From: Anabaena sp. 4-3
GTDB lineage: Bacteria; Cyanobacteriota; Cyanobacteriia; Cyanobacteriales; Nostocaceae
Length of the DNA: 64,000 nucleotides
Direction of reading: 5' to 3'
Assembly (NCBI RefSeq): GCF_001597745.1
Contig: NZ_LUHJ01000039.1
Span: 42,546 to 106,545 of the forward strand
Under the pieces are notes generated by a model. The model did no database searches, had not been told where the DNA came from, and was given only the letters and a program-made list of their open reading frames with translations. The position numbers and the translations under genes were made by a program. Numbering within the stretch: position 1 is the stretch's first letter; each line of letters opens with the position of its first letter. Positions 23,415-32,926 of the stretch are shown here, piece after piece.

Positions 23415-24752
23415 CTAGTGGTTTGTTAGCTGTTTACCAAAGAGGGTGCGGTACATCAGACGATAAATGTCAGTATTATCGACTGTCGTAGGCAAGAGTT
23501 GAGCATTCATCCCATGCGCCTTAGCGATGATTGCTCCTGTATTATCGCCGAAACCAGACCAGGCGATCGCAAACGGAAAGCGTTTTCCTTGTTTATCTGG
23601 TGCCGCAATAAACGGTAAGCTACCAGTTCCATCTTTACCATCCCACGGTGCGCCATTCTTGCCTCTTTCTGGTAAAGGTTTGTCAAAAGGAAAATCTTTC
23701 TCTGTGACTCCCACCACTTCTAAACCACCTGCATCACTATCGGCGGCGGTGACTAACAAGGTGTTAGGGTTTTGCTGAATAAAATTCATCGCCACCCCCA
23801 CCGCATCATCAGCACGTTTGATTGCTTCTAAACAACCAACAGCATTATTAAAGTTACAGAAATTATCACTACCCTCTTCTTCCAACACAATTAAAAAACC
23901 ATTGCGCCTTGCAGACAACAGTCTTAAAGTCACTTGTAACTGTTCGGCGACTGTCGGCGCACTCTGCACATACAACGGTAAACCCTGCTGTTTTAAATTT
24001 TCCTCTGTGGTGTCGTTGTAGGTGTCATCGGCGGCAAAAATTCCTAAAACTTTTTTGGTGTTGGTGGGTAATTTCAGCAGTTCATCACGGGTGTAAACCA
24101 CAGTGTAACCCTTCTGTTTTGCCAACTTTACCAAATTAACGCCATCGGTGCGTTGACTTTGTTGGGCGGTGCTGTGTCTGCCGGCTGTGCCTTTGGGAAG
24201 ATACCACATTTCACCACCACCTAAAATCACATCTGCACCAGACTCAACTACCTGTTTAGTGATGTCTGCAAAGTTGCGACGACTGGGTGACTTAGCGACA
24301 AACGCCGCCGTTCCTGGTTCGTGTATCATCCCAGAATTGATGATAGCAGTTGCCTTACCTGCGGCGATCGCTTCCTCCATAATTGTCTGTGGTTTTCCAG
24401 ACAACGCCACCACAGGTTTACCAGTTTCATCCAACCCAAAAGAGTCAGCATTTACCTTCACCCCCGTAGCGTGAATTACCGCACCACCGTTAGAAGTCGC
24501 CGTCAATTGATTTTTGATATGTCCCAAATAGACACCCAGGTTAGACATCTTATCCCAATTCAGTCTTCCATCCGGCCCTTGATAAAGCATTCTCGCCGCA
24601 CCCCAATGCGCCGCACTTGTACCATCAGGATGAATAAATATCACATTACCAGGGCGGGAAGTGCTAGCTGATAACTGTGGTGTAAAGATTAAGGTAAGCA
24701 TTACAGCCACAATTGCAATAACAATTATCTTGTGATTAATTAGCTTAAGCAT
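23415..24752 (-). CDS. Alkaline phosphatase (PhoA superfamily), exported
   Basis: 445 residues with an N-terminal signal peptide (KIIVIAIVAVMLTLIFT, cleavage near LSAS). The alkaline-phosphatase core shows FIHPDGTSAAHWGAARM (metal Asp and nucleophile Thr/Ser), ILGGGEMWYLP, LLVTAADSDAGGLEV (metal ligands) and KAHGMNAQLLP (metal His). It releases phosphate from organic esters in the periplasm. The start codon abuts a TAGTCAT repeat array, and I found no Pho box upstream. The array occupies much of the 207 bp shared with the divergent carotenoid oxygenase gene. Confidence 0.88.
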   Translation of the reverse strand: MLKLINHKIIVIAIVAVMLTLIFTPQLSASTSRPGNVIFIHPDGTSAAHWGAARMLYQGPDGRLNWDKMSNLGVYLGHIKNQLTATSNGGAVIHATGVKVNADSFGLDETGKPVVALSGKPQTIMEEAIAAGKATAIINSGMIHEPGTAAFVAKSPSRRNFADITKQVVESGADVILGGGEMWYLPKGTAGRHSTAQQSQRTDGVNLVKLAKQKGYTVVYTRDELLKLPTNTKKVLGIFAADDTYNDTTEENLKQQGLPLYVQSAPTVAEQLQVTLRLLSARRNGFLIVLEEEGSDNFCNFNNAVGCLEAIKRADDAVGVAMNFIQQNPNTLLVTAADSDAGGLEVVGVTEKDFPFDKPLPERGKNGAPWDGKDGTGSLPFIAAPDKQGKRFPFAIAWSGFGDNTGAIIAKAHGMNAQLLPTTVDNTDIYRLMYRTLFGKQLTNH

Positions 24753-24823
24753 AGTTATTAGTCATTAGTCATTAGTCATTAGTCATTAGTCATTAGTCGT
24801 TAGTCATTAGTCATTAGTCATTA
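24753..24823. repeat. TAGTCAT heptad array directly upstream of the phosphatase
   Basis: About ten heptads beginning at the base next to the phosphatase ATG, continued to 24892 by a TTTTTCTCCCCCTGC and CTCATCTCC-type pyrimidine repeat. It occupies most of the divergent promoter region with the carotenoid oxygenase gene. Confidence 0.85.
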
Positions 24824-24959
24824 GTTTTTCTCCCCCTGCCTCCCCTGCTCCCCTGCTCCCTCATCTCCCTCATCTCCCTCATCTCCCCCAGTCCCCAGTC
24901 ACCAAACTTATTAGCTGTACTATGGACTTGAAACTGAGGATTGATACCAAAATATTTAT

Positions 24960-26375
24960 ATGCACACACTCGCGCAAAAGTCAACCAAAAAAGCCTGGTC
25001 AGGTGCAGTAGCTGAACCTGCAAAAGAATTTCCTCTTACCCAACTGCCTGTTATCTTCGGTAAAATTCCTGAAGGTTTACGTGGTACACTCTACCGCAAT
25101 GGCCCAGCCAGACTAGAACGGGGTGGTATGCGTGTCGGACATTGGTTTGATGGGGATGGAGCAATTTTGGCTGTCCATTTTACTGATGCAGGTGCTAGTG
25201 CAGTTTATCGTTATGTGCAGACTACTGGCTACCAACAAGAAACCGCCACCGGGAAATTTCTCTACGGTAATTATGGCATGACTGCCCCCGGTGCGATTTG
25301 GAATCAATGGCTCAAACCAGTCAAGAATGCTGCTAATACTTCAGTCTTAGTGTTACCTGATAAACTCTTGGCATTATGGGAAGGTGGTAAACCCCATGCT
25401 TTAGATTTGCAAACTTTAGAAACTTGGGGAGAAGACAGTTTAGAGGGTTTAACTAATGGCTTAAACTATTCTGCACATTATAAGCAAGACCCGCAAACTG
25501 GAGAAATTTTTAATTTTGGTATCACTCCGGGGATAAATGCCACACTGAATGTTTACAAAAGCAACTCTACAGGTAAGATTATTCAAAAAGCTGCATACCC
25601 ACTCAATGGTGTGCCACTGGTACATGATTTTGTCTTAGCCGGAAAGTATTTAGTATTTTTCATCCCACCAGTACGGTTAAATATGCTACCTGTATTGTTA
25701 GGGATAGATGACTATAGTGATTGTTTAAAATGGCAACCAGAATTAGGTACTCAAATTATTGTGATTGAGCGGGAAACCTTATCTTTAGTGAGTCGTGGAG
25801 AAACAGAACCTTGGTATCAGTGGCATTTCGGTAACGGTTATGTTGATGATACTGGGGCGGTAATTGTCGATATCGCCCGTTATCAAGACTTTCAAACTAA
25901 CCAATATCTCAAAGAAGTAGCCACAGGTGAAACTCATACCCCGGCTGAGAGTACACTGTCACGAGTGACGCTGAATCCCCAAACTGGTAAAGTTACAGCC
26001 ATTGCACAATTATTAGATAGACATTGTGAATTTCCGAATGTACCTCAGCCCAAGGTTGGGCAAATGTGGCGTTACACCTATATGTCGGGTTTTCGCCAAG
26101 GTACAGATATCAGCCAAGAAATATTAAACGCGATCGCTCGTTTCGATCACAAGACGGAAACTCTCATCGAAGCCAATTTGGGCGAAAATCGCTATCCTTC
26201 CGAACCCATACCTGTAGAAGATTGGGTGTTAACCGTGGTCTATGATGGTAATCGCCATTGTAGCGAAGTTTGGATATTTGCAGGCGATCGCCTAGACCAA
26301 GAACCAGTCTGTAAACTACAATTACCCAGCGTCATCCCCCATAGTTTCCACGGCACTTGGAAACCCTTGAAATAG
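24960..26375 (+). CDS. Carotenoid cleavage oxygenase (apocarotenoid oxygenase family)
   Basis: 471 residues of the RPE65/CCD family: non-heme Fe(II) enzymes that cleave carotenoid double bonds with O2. The four iron-binding His are in SAHYKQDP, PLVHDFVLAG, YQWHFGNGYVDD and PHSFHGTWKP. GTLYRNGPARLERGG and HWFDGDGAI at the start are also family hallmarks. Cyanobacterial members make retinal or other apocarotenoids. The exact bond cleaved cannot be told. The start at 24960 gives MHTLAQKSTKKAWSGA. Cytoplasmic or membrane-associated. Confidence 0.93.
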   Translation: MHTLAQKSTKKAWSGAVAEPAKEFPLTQLPVIFGKIPEGLRGTLYRNGPARLERGGMRVGHWFDGDGAILAVHFTDAGASAVYRYVQTTGYQQETATGKFLYGNYGMTAPGAIWNQWLKPVKNAANTSVLVLPDKLLALWEGGKPHALDLQTLETWGEDSLEGLTNGLNYSAHYKQDPQTGEIFNFGITPGINATLNVYKSNSTGKIIQKAAYPLNGVPLVHDFVLAGKYLVFFIPPVRLNMLPVLLGIDDYSDCLKWQPELGTQIIVIERETLSLVSRGETEPWYQWHFGNGYVDDTGAVIVDIARYQDFQTNQYLKEVATGETHTPAESTLSRVTLNPQTGKVTAIAQLLDRHCEFPNVPQPKVGQMWRYTYMSGFRQGTDISQEILNAIARFDHKTETLIEANLGENRYPSEPIPVEDWVLTVVYDGNRHCSEVWIFAGDRLDQEPVCKLQLPSVIPHSFHGTWKPLK

Positions 26376-26392
26376 TGAGTAGGTAAGTTATT

Positions 26393-26453
26393 AGGGTGCG
26401 TCAGTATCAATATTTTCTTGGTATAGCTAAGGTTTCTTGTACTGACGCACCCT
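26393..26453. terminator. Long hairpin between convergent genes
   Basis: 14-bp perfect arms AGGGTGCGTCAGTA (26393) and TACTGACGCACCCT (26440) around a 33-nt loop. It lies between the carotenoid oxygenase and the oppositely oriented HNH gene. Probably a dispersed repeat acting as a bidirectional terminator; the T-run is weak. Confidence 0.5.
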
Positions 26454-26490
26454 ACATTTTGGATATTTTTTTATCAGAAGTCCCTAAACT

Positions 26491-26904
26491 CTATGGATAT
26501 TGTCCTTGACTCATCAAAACTTGTCGTTGCAGCACACGACTAGGAACATTAAACTGAAGTAACCTTGCAGTTCCTTGAGCAACTTGAGTTTTCCCTAAAA
26601 TTCTTGCACCTTCAATATAAAAATGTTCATCCCAAACCTGAGAACGGGGATTAAATAAAGGAATAATTTCTTGATTAATTGGGTCTATAGTAGCGAAATC
26701 AGAGCCTTTATGACGATTGCAAGATAAACATGAAAGAGCCAAATTATCAGCCGTAGTTTCACCTCCATGTTTAACAGCAATAATATGGTCTACTTCGTGA
26801 GAGTAGATTGAGAATTTTTGATTGATTAAACAATATTCACAACGTCCAGAAGCTCTCTCTATTACCAGCTTACGTAGTTCTCCCCTACTTGAATTAGAAC
26901 TCAT
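26491..26904 (-). CDS. HNH endonuclease
   Basis: 137 residues. Complete HNH/ββα-metal module: CEYCLINQ, HEVDHIIAVKHGG with catalytic His, DNLALSCLSCNRHKGSD. The C-terminal third (LFNPRSQVWDEHF...) is typical of the short cyanobacterial HNH proteins that sit next to a small partner gene. The ATG overlaps the stop of the upstream 127-residue gene by 4 bp, so translation is coupled. A two-gene toxin-antitoxin-like or nuclease-immunity unit is possible. Confidence 0.85.
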   Translation of the reverse strand: MSSNSSRGELRKLVIERASGRCEYCLINQKFSIYSHEVDHIIAVKHGGETTADNLALSCLSCNRHKGSDFATIDPINQEIIPLFNPRSQVWDEHFYIEGARILGKTQVAQGTARLLQFNVPSRVLQRQVLMSQGQYP

Positions 26905-27284
26905 TTACTTAATTCTGAATAAGCTCTTGATTTTAGTAAACCCATCATAAAATCTAATTGCTCATAAATATCTAATTCTGCTAATTCTGACTGGTCAATT
27001 GTAGCATAACGGTTTTTTTCTAGTAATTCTTCTAAACGTGTTTGAGCTTGAGGAGAAACCTTAAAATTAATAATTTGTGCAGGGGTTGGTTGCTGAATTA
27101 AAAAATCAATAACTTCTTGATAAACTGGGGGAATATCTGGATTTTCAGCTTTGACTATTGGCTGGTTATTGATTGGTGAATTAGCAATATCTAGCAGTTG
27201 CCAAAGCAATTCAGGTAAATTATTTTGTAATGGTTCTAAACGTTGAGCTAGTTCATCAGAAATCTGAATAGTTAATTGTGCCAT
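26901..27284 (-). CDS. Small partner of the HNH nuclease, possible antitoxin-like protein
   Basis: 127 residues. Opens with LTIQISDELAQRLEPL, similar to the ribbon-helix-helix entrance of several antitoxins. A Pro-rich linker follows, then an acidic helical C-terminus (LEELLEKNRYATIDQSELAELD). Overlaps the HNH start by 4 bp. I have seen this pairing repeatedly among cyanobacterial sequences, but its function is not established. No membrane segment. Confidence 0.65.
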   Translation of the reverse strand: MAQLTIQISDELAQRLEPLQNNLPELLWQLLDIANSPINNQPIVKAENPDIPPVYQEVIDFLIQQPTPAQIINFKVSPQAQTRLEELLEKNRYATIDQSELAELDIYEQLDFMMGLLKSRAYSELSK

Positions 27285-27546
27285 AGTGATTGTTAATCGG
27301 CTCTATCTGGCTTGCCTCATATCGTAATTATAAAGGGTAGGTTGAAACCCCTCGCTTTTAAGTTTCTTGTAGGGTGGGCATTGCTGGCAATTTGCTCAAC
27401 TCCTGAGTTTGACCTTGTTGGCTGTGCATCTCCTGACGGCTTGTTGTCAAACAACACTTCCTCAATGCGGTTGAATTTCGCATACACTAATACAATAGAG
27501 AAGAACACAAAGCATCTTTAACATCACGCTAACTCAGCAATTCCCC

Positions 27547-28911
27547 ATGACCACTTCTAAACGCCGCTATCACATTACTACTTTTGGTTGCCAAATGAAT
27601 AAAGCCGACTCAGAGCGCATGGCTGGCATCTTAGAAGACATGGGCTTTGAGTTTTCCGAAGATCCCAACCATGCAGATGTCATTCTCTACAATACCTGTA
27701 CGATTCGGGATAATGCCGAGCAGAAAGTCTATTCTTACCTCGGCAGACAAGCCAAGCGCAAACACGAACAGCCAGATTTAACTTTAGTTGTGGCTGGTTG
27801 CGTCGCCCAACAAGAAGGCGAAGCCCTACTACGGCGAGTCCCAGAGTTAGACTTGGTTATGGGGCCACAACACGCCAACCGTCTCAAAGATTTACTAGAT
27901 TCGGTGTTTTCTGGTAATCAAGTTGTGGCAACTGAGCCAGTCCACATTATGGAAGATATCACCCAAGCCCGGCGAGATAGCACTGTCACAGCTTGGGTAA
28001 ATGTGATTTATGGCTGTAATGAACGCTGTACTTATTGCGTAGTCCCCAGCGTGCGCGGGGTGGAACAGTCCCGCACACCAGAAGCTATCCGCGCGGAAAT
28101 GGAACAGCTAGGACGGCAAGGTTACAAAGAAATTACGCTACTTGGTCAAAATATTGACGCTTACGGACGCGATTTACCCGGAGTAACTCCAGAAGGGCGA
28201 AACCTGCACACCTTCACAGATTTACTCTATTATGTGCATGATGTACCGGGAGTTGAGCGCATAAGATTTGCTACAAGTCATCCTCGTTATTTTACGGAGA
28301 GGCTAATTAAAGCTTGTGCAGAATTGCCAAAAGTCTGCGAACACTTCCATATTCCGTTTCAGTCTGGAGATAACGAAATTTTAAAAGCAATGGCGCGGGG
28401 TTACACTCACGAAAAATACCGGCGAATTATTGACAAAATTCGGGAATATATGCCTGATGCGTCGATTAGTGCGGATGCTATCGTCGGTTTCCCTGGCGAG
28501 ACAGAAGCACAGTTTGAAAATACGTTGAAATTGGTAGATGATATCGGTTTTGATCAGTTGAATACTGCTGCTTATTCGCCCCGTCCGGGTACACCTGCGG
28601 CGTTGTGGGATAATCAGTTAAGTGAAGAAGTGAAAAGCGATCGCCTACAAAGATTAAACCATTTAGTGGCAATCAAAGCAGCCGAGCGATCGCAACGTTA
28701 CCAAGGACGCATTGAGGAAGTCTTGGTAGAAGACCAAAACCCCAAAGATCCAACCCAAGTCATGGGACGCACAGGCGGAAATCGTCTGACATTTTTTACA
28801 GGTGATATCAATCAACTAAAAGGGCAATTAGTGAAGGTGAAAATCACCGAAGTTCGCGCTTTTAGCTTGACTGGTGAACCCGTAGCAGTGCGAGAAGCAA
28901 TTTCAGTTTAG
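27547..28911 (+). CDS. miaB: tRNA-2-methylthio-N6-dimethylallyladenosine synthase
   Basis: 454 residues, typical length. It adds the methylthio group to i6A37 of tRNAs reading UNN codons. The MTTase domain opens with [14 protein letters not shown], whose Cys binds the auxiliary cluster. The radical-SAM motif is [10 protein letters not shown]-terminal TRAM domain follows ([20 protein letters not shown]). HIP1 sites lie within the frame. It is followed by a perfect hairpin. Confidence 0.96.
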   Translation: MTTSKRRYHITTFGCQMNKADSERMAGILEDMGFEFSEDPNHADVILYNTCTIRDNAEQKVYSYLGRQAKRKHEQPDLTLVVAGCVAQQEGEALLRRVPELDLVMGPQHANRLKDLLDSVFSGNQVVATEPVHIMEDITQARRDSTVTAWVNVIYGCNERCTYCVVPSVRGVEQSRTPEAIRAEMEQLGRQGYKEITLLGQNIDAYGRDLPGVTPEGRNLHTFTDLLYYVHDVPGVERIRFATSHPRYFTERLIKACAELPKVCEHFHIPFQSGDNEILKAMARGYTHEKYRRIIDKIREYMPDASISADAIVGFPGETEAQFENTLKLVDDIGFDQLNTAAYSPRPGTPAALWDNQLSEEVKSDRLQRLNHLVAIKAAERSQRYQGRIEEVLVEDQNPKDPTQVMGRTGGNRLTFFTGDINQLKGQLVKVKITEVRAFSLTGEPVAVREAISV

Positions 28912-28916
28912 AAACG

Positions 28917-28939
28917 GATTGAGTATCGCCTACTCAATC
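28917..28939 (+). terminator. Hairpin after miaB
   Basis: 9-bp perfect stem GATTGAGTA/TACTCAATC with a 5-nt loop, 6 bp after the stop. No T-run follows, so it may stabilise the 3' end rather than terminate. A second 9-bp stem CTGTGAGTG/CACTCACAG follows at 28972-29008. Confidence 0.5.
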
Positions 28940-29161
28940 ATAAAACAGCCAAAAAAACAAGCGATCGCCTACTGTGAGTGATACAAGCAAAGACTCTCAC
29001 ACTCACAGCCAGGCAATTCTTGATATGGTTAAAAATGAGTAAAAATAATTATCTGTGATCAAGACGCAATCAGCCATCAAGACCATGATTTCAAAAATGA
29101 TTTTTGTTGGCTCACATTGATGATTTTATTAACCCATTTTTGGATATGTGAATTTAGATTA

Positions 29162-29431
29162 CTAATAATCACAAAAGTTATCTAATCTGATATCCCGCCA
29201 AATATCAGAAACTTGCCACCCAGAATTACAAACTGATTGAACTAGAGGATAATCTTGTTGGGGAAGATAATTTGGTGTGCTGGCGGCAAGAGATAAATTT
29301 GATTGTTCTTCAACAACCGACTCAGGAACATCAACAGAAGCAGCTAGAAGATTTTCCTCTTCGGCTTCCTCCATCATCTTCATCTTCTCCATCAGGATTT
29401 TTTCCGATTTTTTGATGAGTCTTATATCCAT
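29162..29431 (-). CDS. Hypothetical small protein
   Basis: 89 residues: a charged, Met/Glu-rich helix (EKILMEKMKMMEEAEEEN), a neutral linker and a C-terminal segment with two Cys and two Trp (CNSGWQVSDIWRDIRLDNF). No known family. The leader/core-like division recalls a peptide precursor, but no modification or export genes are adjacent. Isolated gene with about 250-bp flanks; coding status plausible, not certain. Confidence 0.4.
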   Translation of the reverse strand: MDIRLIKKSEKILMEKMKMMEEAEEENLLAASVDVPESVVEEQSNLSLAASTPNYLPQQDYPLVQSVCNSGWQVSDIWRDIRLDNFCDY

Positions 29432-29712
29432 TTGATTTTCTCAGTGTGAAAGATTGACAGAAAAAAGAGAATCCCAACAGTGATTTTTGAAGAGATAATA
29501 AAATTCTTCAAGAATCATCAGATAGATCCGTAAGAAACTTTTATGAAGTCAGTGTTGAAAAAATACCCAAGGAAATCTAGGATACAGCAAATCTATGAAA
29601 AACAGGTAGTGTTTTCCTTGTAAATTTTTTAAATTTAAGATAAAGAATTACAACAAAGCTACTCTACTTGACGAAAACGCCTAGGGATATCAGCTAAGGA
29701 GTGTTTACCAGA

Positions 29713-29895
29713 ATGCTATCTCAGACTATGTGCTATGACTGTGCTTTTCATCTCCAGGTGCAAGGCGGAATAGAGTGTATTCATCCTGAAGAAATCGGGG
29801 TGAACTGTGATACTGTGGTTTTTTGCAGTTCATTCCAGCCGTCACAACCAATTGACAGTCCTTGTGTTGCCTTTGGCAACGATGATCAAGAATAA
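29713..29895 (+). CDS. Small Cys-rich protein, possible metal binder
   Basis: 60 residues from ATG 29713, with AAGGAG 11 nt upstream; an in-frame GTG at 29701 overlaps that site and is rejected. Six Cys and two His arranged as CYDCAFH, ECIHPEE, NCDTVVFCSS and a last PCVAFG suggest a zinc or iron-sulfur site. No signal peptide. I do not recognise the family. Confidence 0.55.
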   Translation: MLSQTMCYDCAFHLQVQGGIECIHPEEIGVNCDTVVFCSSFQPSQPIDSPCVAFGNDDQE

Positions 29896-29990
29896 CAGTT
29901 GGAGAGTCAACACAGCGCAAACTTGATAGTAGTTTCTATGTTGATCACTATCAGATGGCTGTGATGCTCAACTGTCCTGTTATTTGTTAA

Positions 29991-30428
29991 TTATGCTTTT
30001 GTATAGTTAGAAATTACTTTGGCTAAGTCTGGTACTGCTTCTTCTACGTGTTGTTTAGCTGAACCGCGCAGTTTTTCATAAGTGCTACGTACAATAGCAC
30101 GCTTAGTAGTCTGAACCCGCTTATCTGTGACACTCAGCAGTGCATCTGCTGTCAGAGAACGTTTGGAAATCAGATGTTCGACCGGATCACCTTCTTTTAC
30201 GCCCTCACTCCAAATCGGATCAATTGCCGTAAAGCATTGTGGTAACAACTGCTCAACAACATAGGGAATATACCCAGGCTTGACTCCTTTTAAGGCTGCG
30301 AAGGCTGCTTTTAGTGCCATCCCACCAATACCTGACTTAGCAGCAAGTTGATTGTCTATCATATTGCAGCAGTCATCTACAACCATTGCCCTTTTGTTAG
30401 CGTCTAAGAGTCCGTCGCTCAGTGCCAT
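29991..30428 (-). CDS. Conserved cyanobacterial protein (possibly DUF6918)
   Basis: 145 residues, mostly helical, no membrane segment. Distinct start MALSDGLLDANKRAMVVDD and later GIGGMALKAAFAALKGVKPG, YIPYVVEQLLPQCFTAIDPI. The DUF number is from memory. A GAGGAGAGTG ribosome binding site precedes the ATG. It stands alone between a Cys-rich gene and a membrane-protein gene. Function unknown. Confidence 0.7.
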   Translation of the reverse strand: MALSDGLLDANKRAMVVDDCCNMIDNQLAAKSGIGGMALKAAFAALKGVKPGYIPYVVEQLLPQCFTAIDPIWSEGVKEGDPVEHLISKRSLTADALLSVTDKRVQTTKRAIVRSTYEKLRGSAKQHVEEAVPDLAKVISNYTKA

Positions 30429-30623
30429 TTCACTCTCCTCAATTTCACGGTGCTGGATGTTTATTCAACCAACTTTCCTTGGTAGCAGGAAATTACAGAA
30501 AATAGTATCAGAGCGAGGGTCAAAATTCAGAGATTTACACTAAAACAGTATTTTTGCTTGACTTTTGTGTTTTTTTTGTGAATTTTATTCTCCACTTATA
30601 CACCAAAATAGTACAAAAATACG

Positions 30624-30660
30624 CAAAACCGGGAAATATTTGGAAAATTTCCCGGTTTTG
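30624..30660 (-). terminator. Terminator after the 212-residue membrane protein gene
   Basis: 13-bp perfect stem (CAAAACCGGGAAA / TTTCCCGGTTTTG), 22 bp downstream of the stop at 30682 on the minus strand. T-rich on both sides, so it can act in both directions. Confidence 0.75.
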
Positions 30661-30681
30661 CTGGTTGAATTACTCCTGAAA

Positions 30682-31320
30682 TCACTGTAAAAAGGTAGAC
30701 AAAGAATTATATCTACGGATATCCATCAAGTCTGCCAAAGACTCTTTGTTGTTATCTATGATATAGTTATTTTCTGCTGGCAAAACTGTCACCAAAGGCT
30801 CGTTGATAGCTTTCCTTGATGCAATGGGCTGCAAAGGTTGTACTCGTGCCACAGTTGGTTGATGCTTGCGAGTCTGTGACACTAATCTTTGATGACGGAT
30901 GGATTGCTGTGAAGCCCTAGCAGCAGGGGCGTATTTTCTTTGCAGTTTTTGCCGCTTGCTGGGCGGGTTAACTAAACGCAAAATTACCCAACAACCACTG
31001 CTACAAGAGAGGGCGATCGCCATTATCATCCATAAAGGTAGAGGATTGGTAGGATTGCTACCTTCAGGGTTGGTTGTAATTGGTGCTTGCACTACAGCCG
31101 GAATTGGTTCCGAGTCTAATTTTTCCACATCACCCACATGAGTCAGGTTATACAGGGCAAGGGCAGAAGTTCCCAAAAATGCTGTAAATAACCCGGTTAA
31201 TAACAGCCAAGGATGACGCGTCAGCAGAGTAATGAAAATATTTGAGCTACTTTCTTTCGGCTCTGCTTTGGGTCTTTGTACCTGGGTTAGCTCATGCTGT
31301 ATGCTTTGACTGTTTTCCAT
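30682..31320 (-). CDS. Hypothetical membrane protein
   Basis: 212 residues. Two hydrophobic segments at about 35-58 (WLLLTGLFTAFLGTSALAL) and 95-115 (LWMIMAIALSCSSGCWVILR) flank a short loop rich in Pro and Asn. A basic, Gln-rich cytoplasmic tail follows (KRQKLQRKYAPAARASQQS). Looks like a small membrane adaptor. No family recognised. Confidence 0.65.
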   Translation of the reverse strand: MENSQSIQHELTQVQRPKAEPKESSSNIFITLLTRHPWLLLTGLFTAFLGTSALALYNLTHVGDVEKLDSEPIPAVVQAPITTNPEGSNPTNPLPLWMIMAIALSCSSGCWVILRLVNPPSKRQKLQRKYAPAARASQQSIRHQRLVSQTRKHQPTVARVQPLQPIASRKAINEPLVTVLPAENNYIIDNNKESLADLMDIRRYNSLSTFLQ

Positions 31321-31483
31321 GATCCCTTACAGATTATTTCCCCTCTAGTCCCTAGATTGTACTAAACGGGTCAGCTAACAGGTATCCGTAGGCAATTTTG
31401 AGAAGCTAGTAGCTTTTTTGTGGTACATAAGCTACAAAATTTGATTTTTTGCCTAAAATTAATCTTTTTGGGATTCACGGAAA

Positions 31484-31542
31484 TAGTCATTAGTCATTAG
31501 TCATTAGTTATTAGTCATTAGTCATTAGTCATTAGTCATTAG
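31484..31542. repeat. TAGTCAT heptad array downstream of ddl
   Basis: About eight TAGTCAT/TAGTTAT heptads followed by TTTTTCTTCCCCTGCTCCC pyrimidine repeats that run to the ddl stop. Confidence 0.85.
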
Positions 31543-31584
31543 TTTTTCTTCCCCTGCTCCCTCCGCTCCCCCTGCTCCCAGTCG

Positions 31585-32691
31585 CTATTCACTGGTGTTG
31601 TGTCTTTCTAATGCTAGTTGAATCAACCTATCCACCAATTCGGGAAAGGGGATACCGCTATGATTCCAGAGTTGGGGATACATACTGGTAGCGGTGAACC
31701 CTGGTAGGGTGTTGATTTCATTAATCAACACTTCTCCTGTAGCTTCTACGTAGAAAAAATCTACTCTGGCTAACCCGGCTGCATCCACGGCTGCAAAGGC
31801 TTGCAACGCCATGTCCTGAATTTTACGGGTGATTTCGTCTGGTATCACGGCTGGAATCAGTAAATCTGCCTTGCCCGGAGTATATTTTGTTTCATAATCG
31901 TAAAAGTCGCTGTTGAAAGAAATCTCTCCAACGACAGACGCTTGAGGCTGGTCATTACCTAAAACGGCACATTCGACTTCTCTGGCAATAACACCGGCTT
32001 CTACAATGATGCGACGGTCATAACTAGCAGCATTATCTAACGCCTGTTCTAATTCTTGCCGCGATCGCGCTTTACTAATCCCCACCGAAGAACCCAGGTT
32101 AGCAGGTTTGACAAAACAGGGATAGCCCAATGCTGCCTCGATTTCATCACACAATTTCGGAAATACACAGGGATTTGACCATACTTGCGCTCTGGTTATG
32201 GCTTTGTATTTGACTTGCGCTATCCCGGCTTGCTCAAAGGCCATTTTCATGGCTATCTTATCCATCCCCATCGCCGAACCTAAAACACCAGAACCCACAA
32301 ACGGCACTTGCATCAAGGTAAGTAACCCTTGAATTGTGCCGTCTTCACCATTAGGGCCGTGTAGAATGGGAAACCATACATCTACTTCCGCCACTTGCGG
32401 GGGTGATTGCCAACGCTCTAAAGCCTGTTGTTGGGCGTGAGATAAATCATTGGATTCTGAGGATGTGGAGTTTTGCGGGTTGGATAAAGGTACACCAGAT
32501 TTCAGCACCTGTTGGGATACTTCTCCCGCTAACCAACGCCCATCTTTTTGAATGTAAAAAGGCAATACTTCATATTTATTGACATTTTCCTCGGCACTGA
32601 GGGCTGTAGCGATCGCCCGTGCTGATTTTATAGAAACTTCATGTTCCCCAGAACGACCACCAAATAACAATCCCACCCGCAGTTTAGTCAT
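31585..32691 (-). CDS. ddl: D-alanine-D-alanine ligase
   Basis: 368 residues. ATP-grasp enzyme that makes the D-Ala-D-Ala end of peptidoglycan stem peptides. Motifs: [17 protein letters not shown] (N-terminal substrate loop), [31 protein letters not shown] (ATP grasp) and [12 protein letters not shown] (Mg2+ and D-Ala site). Cytoplasmic. It is the last gene of a co-directional minus-strand series (URC1, URC4, upp, ddl), separated from upp by a composite repeat, so co-transcription is uncertain. Confidence 0.96.
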   Translation of the reverse strand: MTKLRVGLLFGGRSGEHEVSIKSARAIATALSAEENVNKYEVLPFYIQKDGRWLAGEVSQQVLKSGVPLSNPQNSTSSESNDLSHAQQQALERWQSPPQVAEVDVWFPILHGPNGEDGTIQGLLTLMQVPFVGSGVLGSAMGMDKIAMKMAFEQAGIAQVKYKAITRAQVWSNPCVFPKLCDEIEAALGYPCFVKPANLGSSVGISKARSRQELEQALDNAASYDRRIIVEAGVIAREVECAVLGNDQPQASVVGEISFNSDFYDYETKYTPGKADLLIPAVIPDEITRKIQDMALQAFAAVDAAGLARVDFFYVEATGEVLINEINTLPGFTATSMYPQLWNHSGIPFPELVDRLIQLALERHNTSE

Positions 32692-32736
32692 GTGTTAGTA
32701 CCTTTTCACGCCTGACGCAGATAGCGTATCACATTT

Positions 32737-32926
32737 AGGGATTGGGGATTGGGGACTGGGGATTGGGGACAAATCAATTCAAAATACCCTGCGGGAAGGC
32801 TGCGCCTACAAAATTCAAAATTCAAAATTCAAAAGTTTCTGGGGAAAAATCTCCTCTGCTCCTCCGCTCCCCTGCTTCCCCTGCTTCCCCTGCTCCTCTG
32901 CTCCTCTGCTCCTCTGCTCCCCTGCC
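32737..32926 (-). repeat. Composite interspersed repeat, copy C (inverted)
   Basis: On the minus strand: CTCC/GGAG-rich stretch, ATTTTTCCCCAGAAAC, three TTGAATTT heptads, TAGGCGCAGCC insert, then TTTTGAATTGATTTGTCCCC and GGGGATTGGGGACT units. Nearly identical to copy B (34945-35094) including the insert. It reaches the stop codon of upp. Confidence 0.8.

Noticed and set aside
29162-29431. RiPP-like precursor peptide (leader/core look, two Cys at the end)
   Set aside because: No maturation, protease or export gene nearby; kept only as a hypothetical protein.
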